Source of the DNA: Entonaema liquescens
Taxonomy: Eukaryota; Ascomycota; Sordariomycetes; Xylariales; Xylariaceae
Reading direction: 5' to 3'
Assembly: GCA_902805475.1 (NCBI GenBank)
Contig: CADCSX010000005.1
Location: 3,297,501-3,361,500 of the forward strand
Length of the DNA: 64,000 nucleotides
Position numbers and translations under genes: made by a program. Shown here one piece after another: positions 12,101-22,230 of this stretch. Position 1 is the stretch's first letter; each line of letters starts with the position of its first letter. The notes beneath the pieces are model-generated. The model was not told the DNA's origin. It made no database searches and saw nothing but the letters and a program-made list of their open reading frames with translations.

Positions 12101-12654
12101 CAAATGAGGAGATTATCGTAGAGAGAATGTGATCGCTTAAACTATTGGAGGGTGGAAGAGATAAAAATAAGTAACAGAAGAGAAAAAAAAAACCCTTTCC
12201 AACAGACGCATGGAAAATAAGACACTACCCAAAAACCGACCTCATTGACTGACCATGCAGTGCAACGCACATATTTTTTCAAATAGATGATCTCGTCGCA
12301 ATACTTATCCTTAAATAAGCTAATGGGGCCAACTGCCGCGGATATCCATGGTACGATCGTAACTCTGCGCCGCCCGTCAGCAGCGCTAGAGTCAGTGGTT
12401 GGTTACTTGGCGTTTCCACTCCCCTGATCGTATTTATCCTAGAAAATACGCACGGGGCGCGCGCGAATCAAGGCCACTTTCTTTCCCCAGGTCTTTTCAA
12501 CTCCATAGCTCATAACCTTAATACACATCGTCGCGGGAAACCCTGGGGCTTCTCAGCCCTACCAATGTCCGGCCCGCTGCTATTCTTCGACGGCCTATCC
12601 TGAGATATATCATCTCGCGCCCACAAGGGCGGCCGACATCTGGTTCTTGCGAAG
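9116..12654. other. Gene-free stretch of ordinary base composition
   Basis: About 3.5 kb without a frame I can support. The longest frames (9842-10102 minus, 11197-11406 plus, 11663-11857 plus) show no family motif, no plausible splice context and no codon pattern like the neighbouring genes. The sequence is rich in TpA steps and looks like old, lightly mutated, formerly repetitive or coding DNA. That is an impression, not a measurement. The last 500 bases, including a GC-richer 12440-12640, are presumably the promoter and 5' UTR of the Pth11-like gene. Confidence 0.4.
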
Positions 12655-14002
12655 ATGCCGTCGGTGTTCGGTCGCGTCTCCGCGGATGCTGAGCCCTCGC
12701 CGTCTAACGGGATCGTTGTCACGGACACGGATATGAACCCGATTCTACAAATGATTACGTGGCTTCTGATCGCATTAACTTCGCTCATGCTGTGCTTCCG
12801 TTTCTTGACAAAGTTTTTCCTGAAAACGAATCAACGGTTTGGGTGGGAAGAGGCGCTGATCGCTTTGGCATTTGTACGTTGACTCGCATCTCCATGGATG
12901 GGATAGCTTTTTCGGTTGGATTAACATTTTAATGATCAGCTCGCTGGTCTCGGCGAATCCGTGACTTTCCTGGTTCCCGAGGGGAAAATATTTGGCAAAG
13001 CGCGTAGTCTCATTACCAATGATGAGTTTACAGCAGGTCTCAAAGTATGCATGCGTCGCGAAACTTGTCTCTTCGATATCGAAGCTAATCGCGTGCGTCC
13101 AGGTACAATATGCCGGGCAATTACTGTATATTCTCGCTCTAGGACTTGCAAAGCTATCGGTATGCATAGGGTTATCTGCCTTGTCCCCGAAACGGGACAC
13201 CGTCGTCTCACGTCTGTCTTCGTTGTCACTGTTATAATATGGTCCTTAGTAGCTTTCGTTGGAACGGCTTTCCAATGTGGGAGCAAGGGTCCTTGGGAAA
13301 GCGAAGATGCCAACTGCATTGATAGGGTGAGATATAAGTCAACAAGCTGATGTAGAATCTATAGCGAAGACTCATTGCTAATAAACAGTATAGATTGCAT
13401 TTTTAGAATATGTGGACATCACGAATATTATAACGGACGCTTCACTAATAGCCCTTCCGGCCATCGTTATATATCCACTTAAACTCTCGGCTAGGACGCG
13501 AATCATAGCTCTTAGCTTCTTCTCTGTGAGAATACTGTAAGTCTCGCCTGTCGTTTACTAGTCTCTATCCATGCATTTCTAACTAGTTCAAAGTGCTATT
13601 GCAGCGACGATTTGCCAGCTTATCTACCTTCCTCGCCTCGCCGAAGACGATTATACGCTTAGAGGATTCCCGTACTATCTTAGCATGCAATTTGTCCAAT
13701 TTGCAAGCATATCGGCTGCCTGTGCCGCCTACTTCTGGCCGTTCCTCCGTTCGCTACGAAGCGGATTCATATCAGCCAACAACAGAGCCTTAACATCCGA
13801 GTTCGCCCTTGCGAAACTGCGTGCGACTCCTCCCAGCGGCGCAAATACATCCGATCTAGGGACCGGAGGTTCATCTCAGAACAGGGATCGAAGCAACTAT
13901 ATCAAAATCACCACCGATAATACGGTAACTACAGCTACGAGGCCTAATCAGCAGGGACAAAAGGAACATTTTGGAAGTGAGAGATATTTGAGGGATTGGT
14001 GA
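12655..14002 (+). CDS. Pth11-like seven-TM (fungal rhodopsin-domain) protein, frameshifted
   Basis: Five exons: 12655-12873, 12940-13044, 13103-13326, 13394-13536, 13594-14002, giving about 360 residues. TM1 (NPILQMITWLLIALTSLMLC) is followed by a basic loop and GWEEALIALAF. Exon 2 ends EFTAGLK and exon 3 begins VQYAGQLLYILALGLAKLSV, a hallmark junction of the fungal integral-membrane (rhodopsin-domain) family that includes Magnaporthe Pth11. HRRLTSVFVVTVIIWSLVAF, the Cys pair in AFQC...NC, and exon 4 (NIITDASLIALPAIV) continue the fold. The tail after TM7 is Ser/Thr-rich and hydrophilic. Exon 3 is 224 nt and needs 225: the frame changes at the GGG of 13194-13196, where one missing G restores it. 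This is either a real null allele or an assembly indel. The last intron appears to use an AAG acceptor. Role by family: plasma-membrane receptor-like protein; ligand unknown. Confidence 0.82.
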
Positions 14003-15908
14003 TAGGAGCAGGCAACTAACAACATGGTATTAATACTTAATCAGTGCGGGCAGTTTCACGCTATAGATCACCAAGATCCCGGAGGAGTACGCGTGGATCC
14101 GTAAGACGCCGTCTGAATCCGAATTGTTCAACTGGGTTGGGCGGAAGAAACCGGGTCAAATGGCGTACGGTTATCCCCATACTGTCGCACCCTTCCCTAA
14201 GTCGCACCAGCCGCATATAGACATCGGAATTGCTCGAAATTTTATCTTTTCTCGACTTACTACCACGTATACGAGATGTCATATTGCCGAGCTCTTGAGG
14301 TGTTTATGTTATATACAGCAGATTGAGGCGGTCCCGAGGCATCTTGAGCTATCCAGTCAAGACTGTCAATCGCCAGGATGCACGACAAACTGAACAGGTC
14401 GACAGAATTAGTTTCTAAACTATCTACTTCTCGCCAAGACAGCGGGGAAAGCAGTACATCTCGGATCATGTCCATTGCCAAAAAGCATCCTTTCGTGCGA
14501 TAGTGATAAAACTGGAGTCTCGCATTGGACATCCAAGTTTCTAGAATAACTGCCGTGAAATCGGAAAAGTAATGACTTAAGCCAAAGAATCTCGGGCGGT
14601 ATATTATTGGAGTGAGGTGAAGCATAGCCTAGGAAACTATTTCCTCTGGGGATTGATAGGGGTCCGGAATATAAAGTGAATAAGAGAGGTTCGCAAGAAT
14701 CATCAGGGAGCTCAGCTAGTACTTTAACTAGAGCATCAGCGATGAATCCATGCCTGTATATAACGGTAAATACCTAGATAGCTACTCCTAAAGGTCCTGC
14801 CTCTGGGTGACCTTAGGCTAACTGGTAGCTTCGATCTAAATGGAAGCTTAATGCTTTACTTTATTATCCCACAATAGTATCATACAAGGATCTATAACAA
14901 GGCCCTCCTATTTTCGTATATCAGTGTATCTATGCATCTAGTCAGGACGATGTCTATCACTGGAACTAACAAGCAAGAAAAGGATGCCCACTCTTGATAA
15001 TGAATTAAGCCTGACACTGTATAAGAGAACTATCCACGAAAACATTTCCTTGGTTAATGCGAGATTTATAGTGTAATTATCGCCTAGCTTGTGCATAATC
15101 CAATAAGACATGACTTCTGGTGCTACGTGATCGAGCTTAATAGTAAAATGAACTCAGTCTTCTCACATCATGATTTCGTATGGCATTTGAATAAGCAACG
15201 ATATGGTGGGTCCCGAGGATCTCTACTCTAGTATCGAACGATTAAAGTCACATAGGATCGCGATTATACAACTTCATGACGGTTTGGATTCTGATTTTAC
15301 ACCATACAAATACCTCACGGTCATTGCCGGATGCACACATCCCCTAAACTATGGTATGTTTACATAATGTCAAAAGCACAACATAACTCCGAGTGTCCTA
15401 TCGGTAAGACTAGGGCACGTGTGGCAGTATACGATCACATAGTACACGCCGCACGTCTTGTGCAATAATAGGAGGTCTCTAGGTTTCAGTCGTACCTAGG
15501 GTAAACCGGGGTAATATGCGCACGAAACCATTTGAATTGCTGTCTAGTAGGGAAAACCGCCGCTTTGCTATGGGGTAAACATAGGATTGAAAGGCAACTC
15601 TTTCGTTGTGCGAACACATATGTTAAGCATCTAATCCATCTCGGGCTTACTATTACCCCTGACGCTCAAGTGGTCTTTCTATGATTCCTTTCAAGATCCA
15701 TATAGTGTAGAGAAGGATCTATGATTTGCCAAGGTATCTCTGTCGGGGTTATCGAAAAGGTCAAGGTGCCGCAGGGACTCTGGGAGTGATTTAGTATTCA
15801 AGTTAGTGATCATAGGAATTTCGTTGATATACCTATTAACTCTAGATAGTCAACATAGCACTGCTAGAATCGAGGCAATTATAAGCCTAGAGTAAATGCT
15901 TCAACTTT
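14003..15908. other. Intergenic, no supported gene
   Basis: About 1.9 kb. A minus-strand frame at 14625-14260 (121 codons, including AMDMIRDVLLSPLSWREVDS) is the only one of some length. I recognise no family, and it may be a chance frame or a relic exon. From 14640 to 15900 all frames are densely stopped, and the sequence is TpA-rich like 9.1-12.6 kb. Confidence 0.35.
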
Positions 15909-16717
15909 TTAATCTACGTCCGGTGACTCCAAACCGCTATCTCCAGGGGTTCCTATGCTTTTTCCGCTCTTTTGCTCGCATCGTGTTCCGGTTGATACCG
16001 ATTCATCCTTCTTGCTATCAGCATCCTCTAACTCTCCAGTCTTAGAAGGTCTTACGCGCATCTCCACACGTAGTAGTTGTATATCAAGTACTATAGTATC
16101 ACTCTTTACTTTTGACTTGAGATTATCCTCATCTATGTCAAAGTACAACGCCCAAAAATCGCCTTCCTTAACAGCAAGAAACCCCTCCCAGCCAGCAAAT
16201 GTCAATCTACGGTCCTGCCGAGAGCAGTCAAAAGGTCCAGGCCAGTTGGGCTGCGCCGATGGACGAGTACCAAACTTGAGCTCATAGGTGTCTCGATCAA
16301 TGTATATCCAATTCATGATAGGGGGCTCGTCACATATAGTCGATACAAGGCCCGAATACTTGGAGTCCGGGTAAGGAAGGAAATACCCAGCAAACGGATG
16401 GCCGAATGCCTGGTCATAGTCGGTTCCCGTATCAATGTAAAGCTATAAGGGGGGACTGTTAGGTCGAGGATCTTATGTAGAAAGGGGCTTGGAAGTTAAT
16501 CCCCCACCTTGTCACCAGACAGGACTACACGCCTCCCTTCGAGTATGGGACTGTATTGAGACGACTTGGAGCATCGTACTATCAGGTTGTTTTTTCGACT
16601 TCGATGTTCTTTTCTCTTGGAATCTGTCTGAATTTGCCTGATAGCTTCGGAGGTTCCAACAACGGCAGAGAATGCGACGAGAAACGTAAGGGGCTGCGAC
16701 ATAATTGATATTTTCAT
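15909..16717 (-). CDS. Conserved fungal protein of unknown function
   Basis: Exon 1 is 16717-16508 (70 codons). The intron 16507-16443 has a GTGGGG donor, a CTAAC branch site and a TAG acceptor. Exon 2 is 16442-15909. The product is 247 residues. A second in-frame Met at 16702 (MSQPLTFLVAFSAVVG) is an equally good start. Residues 6-25 are hydrophobic and then basic (QTDSKRKEHRSRKNN), giving either a signal anchor or a weak N-terminal helix. The middle reads ILEGRRVVLSGDKLYIDTGT across the splice. It is followed by GHPFAGYFLPYPD, MNWIYIDRDTYELKFGTR, GPFDCSRQDRRLTFAGWEGF and GDFWALYFDIDEDNL. To my memory this is a recurrent ascomycete module of about 150 residues with no assigned function. The C terminus is charged and disordered. 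The splice is supported because the motif runs on unbroken. Not a known enzyme; no catalytic signature is seen. Confidence 0.78.
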
Positions 16718-16724
16718 TGGGCAT

Positions 16725-17727
16725 ATCAGATCAGGCCTTTGCCATATTAAACTCAGCGCGGGGTATATATGCCATCATTGAGTTAATGTCTACGTTCGTG
16801 GATAGCCGAGACGACGGTCCGTTCGTAGCACAGAGAATCTGTACCAGGAGATACAACAGATCTACTAATGATCTTTTACCCGCTCGCAGAAGTATTGATA
16901 CCCAACCACTATGCTACTCGGGAGTAACCTGCGCCGAATCTGCATACTATATTTCCTAAAGACGCACGCTACGTTGAATGGAAAAGAGGTACAGTGCTTA
17001 AGCCGGTACTGGATATCTCGAGAGATTTCCGGGCTGGCTTCCGTTTGCTCCGTGTAGTCACCGAATGGCCTCGAAAGTGAACTGTCATGCATTGCAGATG
17101 CCGAAGTGTAACTATCAGAACCCATTTTCCCTCAAATCGTATGACTGGTAAGCATGCTCGGTGTTCTCCATTGTGAAGGCAAGCCTATCCTCTTGTAGAA
17201 ATTACGAATAGAGGATGTAGGATACGACGCCCAACACGTCAGGATCTCATGAGGCTTGGATGACTTTGCGGAGTCAAGTTCGCACAGCACTCGTCATGGT
17301 TGAGAAGCTGACCTAGGAGTGATGGGCTCGCAGTTCACCACTTAGGAACTACATGATGCCGCTTTGCATGTCTGCCACTTCGAAAAGAATGAAGAAGTGT
17401 ATAAAGAGAGCTTGCAGTTCTTCGAGAGGAGTGATATCTGTCCTGAAGAAGCAGACGCTTGAAAGCACTTAGGGAAGAAGTTCAACAGGTTCAAATAATT
17501 GCCTTATAGGAAGTATTTCAGCCCATACCAGCTTACAACTCCATCTATTCCTAAATCTAATCTAACTACGCTGTGCAGACTTGGCCAGTGAGCCTCATAC
17601 AATATACACAACGAAAATTCACATCCCTATTAAAAGGGGTTAGAGTAAGTTTTTCTTAGTTCCCGAGTCAACTTGAAAGGGCTAATAATCTCGAATAGTT
17701 AATCACGAAATAATCAAGAGAATCACC
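16725..17727. other. Intergenic, possible relic coding pieces
   Basis: About 1 kb without a supported gene. A minus-strand frame 17125-16865 (86 codons, starting MGSDSYTSASAMHDSSLSRP) and an interrupted plus-strand stretch at 17380-17490 (HFEKNEEVYKESLQFFERSD, then stop) look faintly protein-like. Neither can be extended or spliced convincingly. Confidence 0.3.
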
Positions 17728-18128
17728 ATGTCTTCGTTAGTATTCATGCTCCGTGCTGTACGTATCTTAGGCTGACGTCGGTGAACAGAACTGGCGCTCC
17801 TATTACCACTGGCGGAAGCTCCATTTCTGGCGCAGACCGTCACAACGGTTCAGCTGTGAAGCACAGTCTCCCTATGCCAGGACTATCCGGTAGCGCTAAC
17901 GGACCAGTTGGTATGATACTACTTGTCTTAGGAACTGGGTCCTAGGTAGATGTCAGCGTCCACTATCGTGCTGACATCGTTGAACTAGGTAATCTTCTCA
18001 AGGGTCCCGTTGATGACTCCGGTAAGCTTAAGGATGCCGCCCTTTTGGTGGGAATCAAGCTTGATTTAGAGGCTGAAGTACATGCTACGGCCAGGGTCCG
18101 TGGTGATATTGTGGTTGGGCTATATTAG
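17728..18128 (+). CDS. Small fungal protein ending in GDIVVGLY; start uncertain
   Basis: Two clear coding exons. One covers about 17790-17910 and reads TGAPITTGGSSISGADRHNG. It is spliced by GTATGA...CTAG, with branch site GCTGAC, to 17989-18128, which reads NLLKGPVDDSGKLKDAALLV and then GIKLDLEAEVHATARVRGDI, ending VVGLY. The Gly/Ser-rich N part plus a C-terminal strand-rich block ending in G-L-Y is, to my memory, a common short ascomycete protein of unknown function. An ATG in good context (ATCACCATG, 17728) lies upstream. However, no GT-AG intron joins it in frame to the 17790 exon: the donors at 17740, 17753, 17758 and 17762 give phase 0 or 1, and phase 2 is needed. Either the first exon is elsewhere or a small indel is present. 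About 90 residues are certain. No signal peptide or membrane segment is seen in the certain part. Confidence 0.6.
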
Positions 18129-18864
18129 AGCTGGATTCGGTAACGAGATACAGCGTGGCGACGTAAGAATGGGTTATAAGGTCGTCAGTCAGGGTGTCAT
18201 ATTCCATTGCCTTTTGGACTGTCAGCATATTTCGGCAGTTTGTTTGTTTGTCGTCGTCACACAATTCTGGGCTTCTGGACCTAAAGGTCTATTAGTTGCG
18301 ACTAATACGTCAGTCGCATTTACGTTCGCTTGAAAGCTTCAAACTGGTTTACATCCATGATAATCAATGACATTCCTTTAGTACATCTTGTCTCGGGCTC
18401 TTATGGTAGTTGACTTGTAGTGAAATTTCTACACTTCAATTTATCGAACGCTAATATTACGTGTTACCCTGATATAAGCTGAGTTTTTCGAGTGGGGTAA
18501 TTGAAGCGCGAAAAATCGACTTTGATGTCGTTCTAGATAGTTACTACGATGCCCATTAGGGCGCTACTATATCGAAAAAAATTCATCTAGGTAATGCTAG
18601 ATAAGTTCTTGAAGCCATTCGCTTATCTACCTATATGTTCGAGGTATACTTATTAGACTAGTAAGAGGCATTTTTGCTTAGCCTGAAATACCCCTATTTT
18701 GATAGAGCACTCTTTCTATGACCGTGGGCTTGGCACACTAGGATCGCGTGATGTGTCCCTCAAGGTACTTTATACACTATAGACATTAGATGTATAATAG
18801 TTCATATACTCAATATTTCCTAGCAAAATATGAATTTCCAACTAGTCAAGTAATACTAGGCAAA
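18129..18864. other. Intergenic; promoter side of the flavo-oxidase
   Basis: About 0.7 kb with no gene. Frames such as 18082-18333 plus are overlaps of the upstream gene in another frame. Nothing regulatory could be identified with confidence. Confidence 0.4.
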
Positions 18865-20729
18865 ATGACAGAAGAAAAGAAGACAGTGGCAATTGTAGGC
18901 GGTGGGTTCCCTATACGCTAGACTATTCAAGAAACTTGTGTACTAATTCATCATTAAGCGGGAGTGTTTGGCCTATCTCTGGCTGTCGCCCTGCGCGCGA
19001 GAGGTAAGTTTCAAAGCTATGAAGTGTGGCATATTTTTTACAATTTCCAATTAACCTATATTGGTAGGATATAACGTCACGGTTTTCGATCAACACCGAT
19101 ATGATGAAACAAGATATCAACCCGGGTATGATGACAAGGTGCAAGCCGCCTCAGTCGACCACAACAAAATTGTAAGTAGCCTTGGAGTCTAGATACCTAG
19201 GTAGGTAGTCATCATTATGCTCACTCATAATTCTTAGTTCCGAGCATCATATGGAACAAAGCTACATTACCAACGGCTTGCCGTAGAGAGTCGTGAAGCA
19301 TGGATTTCGCTAAACAAGACACGTAAAGATCCCAAAGAAGACAATAGTGATCTTTTTATAAACTGTGGTATGCTTCGTGTACAACCTTCGGAGCACCTAG
19401 GGGCCCTTGAGAAAGAAACCCTAGCGAACATGCAGCGAGAGGGATTGCGAGATAGTCAATTCGTGAAAAGCTACCCGGAGGACAGAGAGCGCGCCCGTAA
19501 CTTAGGATGGGATTCTAAGCTTCTAGACTTCGGAATCCCGGATAGTTCACCTCCTAAGACCTTTGAAGCTGTTTTAGATTCTCTTGCCGGCTTCACCAAG
19601 TCCAGCGTGGCCTGTGACCACTTTCGAAAACTTGCTGAAGCCCAGGGAGTAAAATTCCATTTCGGTCAAGAAGAGGGCAAATTCGATTCACTGGTTGAGG
19701 AAACTATCCCAAATTCGATACATAAGCAAGCAATAGGCCTGAAGACTAAAGACGGTGTCTTTCATAAAGCAGATATCGTTGCCATCGCCGGCAAGTGGAC
19801 TATCTTACTACTCTTTATCGTTCGCCATTACTAATGCAAAGTTTATAGCTGGTTCTTTTCAACACAACTTTTACCGGATTTATCCTACCATCTGGAGTCA
19901 TCTGGGGGTAGTGTGGCCATGTTCAAGGTTGACGAGAGCGATCATAAGCTATGGGGAAAATACTCACCGGAAAGATTCCCCGTAATCACGTGGAAGAGCG
20001 CAGCTCGCAGCAAAGACGGTAAAGACATTGGTAGTGTATACGTATTCCCAAGGACAGACGATGGCCTAATCAAGATTGGATACCGTGGAATAAAAGTACG
20101 ATCGATCGGCCTCCTTTTCCATGATGTGTGCTAATGGATGATATCATAGTTCACGAACTTTCAGCCAGCACCCAAAGGTACCCCTTTTACTCAACACGAT
20201 CAGTGGTCTATTCCCCTTGCGCCAAAGGAATCTTTGAGTTTGCCACAACCCGCTATTGATGCAATCCGGAATTTTGTTTCGATCTTTCTCCCAGAGTTCG
20301 AGCACGTCGCGTTTCATTCAACGAAATTGTGCTGGTATACGGATTCCCTGGACAACTCCTTTGTCGTAAGTGTTGTTCCACAGTAAAGCTTGCGAATAAT
20401 ATTCTAACTAACGAGCTAATAGGTCGATTACGTGCCAACCTATGCGAACAAGTCAGTCTTCGTTTGTACAGGTGGGAGTGGACATGGCGCTAAATTCCTA
20501 CCAGTTCTCGGAGAGGTAAGGTGATCCCCCATATCGGGTAGTAATCAGGTCTTTACTAATACGTCCTTCCACACTATAGCACGCCGCGGATATTCTAGAT
20601 AGAGGCGATGAAAGTTCGTCATATATGCGCGAATTTTGGAGATGGCGCGATGGACTGCCTCGACGTAATGGGCTTGAGGAAGGTCCTGAAGGTCGTCGAA
20701 ATATTGGAAAATCAAGGCAAGAGCTGTAA
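18865..20729 (+). CDS. FAD-dependent amine/imino-acid oxidase, MSOX/amadoriase-like
   Basis: Eight exons: 18865-18901, 18959-19003, 19068-19171, 19238-19794, 19849-20095, 20150-20365, 20423-20515, 20580-20729. They sum to 1449 nt (482 residues) with no break. A Rossmann motif GAGVFG at residues 12-17 binds ADP. QAASVDHNKI then FRASYGTKLHYQRLAVESRE is the signature seen in sarcosine, pipecolate and fructosyl-amino-acid oxidases. KLCWYTDS places Cys391 where MSOX-family enzymes bind FAD covalently. TGGSGHGAKFLPVLG (about 418-432) is the C-terminal flavin-binding loop. Expected reaction: O2-dependent oxidation of a secondary amine or N-alkyl amino acid, giving H2O2. The substrate (fructosyl amino acid, L-pipecolate, N-methyl amino acid) cannot be decided. 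The C terminus is SRQEL, not a PTS1 peroxisome signal, although fungal relatives often carry one. The intron after exon 1 ends in AAG. The Dal5-type transporter is 1.5 kb downstream on the same strand. Confidence 0.88.
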
Positions 20730-22230
20730 TCTAGACTTGAAAATTATTAGACTGAGATTGAATGAGTAAAAAATTCCATTCGTAACCTCGCTTATTCCAA
20801 GGCGTACCCATCGAAGACGGCGCTATTTACGTCTCAGATAGCATCTAGGCCCGTACTCTGCAATCCGAGACGACGGTTAGCATATTTCAGCTACTCAGTT
20901 AAACTAACACAACAGAGACTTTCCCTCAGGCCTAGAATCCCAGCGTAGTCGGCTTTCGGGTTAAAATGCGGCTAGACCAATAGTATTTAGTTATGTGTGT
21001 AGAAGACTATAGGCATATGATAGTGCGAATATCAAAGCGGTTTAATCTTCCAAGAAAGGTAACTACAACTCGACAGCAGCCATAAATAGATAGTTACTGA
21101 GAATACTGTTTTATAGTATATCCACATTATTGGTAGGTAGTAGGAAACTGTCGAAGTTACAATAGTTCTTCCGATTGCAACAGTTGTGCCATCACATCCT
21201 CCATTCTCTATCACACACTAACATCTCCAAGGAGTAGAAAAAATCATAGCGGTTAGCTTCTTGGCGAGGACCCTTGAAAAAGACATGGTTAACTAAAAGT
21301 TGGATTCCTACAAAAAGCGAACAGCGAGAGAGGACCTTGATGGCCATACGTACGGCATCGCCGCGGACCAATAACCCACATCAGATAACCAATCAATGGA
21401 ACCATATTCACGTGGGTTAGAAACGGCTCTTACGTATAATTAATAAATAAACGAACTCCTGCGGTCCAGAGAAGCCTTTGCCAAGGAGTTAATAGGATCT
21501 TGACGTTAGATAGCTTCCACTTCGAGAAGATACACCGAATAACCAACAGCCTATCCAGGTACTCATCATCGAATTCAAGTAATTTGAGGATCTACACCTC
21601 GAGCTTTCCACGCCAGCGGACCCTTCTAACGAATTTCCTGTCGTATAGTTCCTGTTCATCTCGGTTTCGAATGGCTATAACGGGTCTGGACTTTACCGAG
21701 GAACTGGGTCCGAAGCCGAAGATATTCGTAGCAGCGTTCTACTTCGTTAGGCAGGAGGTCGCATGTCTGCTAAGTACTGCTCTTCAAGGTTGGCATGACG
21801 CGAGATTCGTTGAAGTACGACTCTACGAGGCAAGATATAATTCTAGACATAAGTATTAAAAATAATTATCAGCTAGACATAGACAATGCTGCTACAATGA
21901 GTCTATTAAGGGTATGAGGCTGGCCTTAGTAGCCCGCTATCCCGGTCCGAGGCGGAAAATTGACGTGGGGTTAACAGTTGCTATATTTTCTCACTCTGTT
22001 TGGAGTCTACCTAACATGTGTAGATGAAAAGAAATTGGGGTTATATGTACATCGATCAGATATCGTGAACCTTGATGTCCGCATGCCAAGACGACGAGAC
22101 GCGTATATCTTAATATATAAATACTTTCGACCTGCGGAAGCCAAGTAATAGAATCACATAGCTATCCATCTTGCGATATTGCAGACTTGCATTATATCTA
22201 AGTTGTTATTACTACTCGCGATCACAAGCC
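20730..22230. other. Intergenic between oxidase and transporter
   Basis: About 1.5 kb without a supported gene. A plus-strand frame at 21500-21859 (119 codons) contains MAITGLDFTEELGPKPKIFV but shows no family and no splice continuation. The 22100-22230 part is presumably the transporter's 5' region. Confidence 0.35.

Noticed and set aside
14260..14625. 121-codon minus-strand frame
   Set aside because: Moderately protein-like but no recognised family, no splice partners and an AT-leaning composition; left as part of the intergenic description.
19755..19985. 76-codon plus frame and a GC-AG intron option in the flavo-oxidase
   Set aside because: The GT donor at 19795 and acceptor before 19849 restore the family sequence (STQLLPDLSYHLESSGG), so neither the extra frame nor a GC donor is needed.
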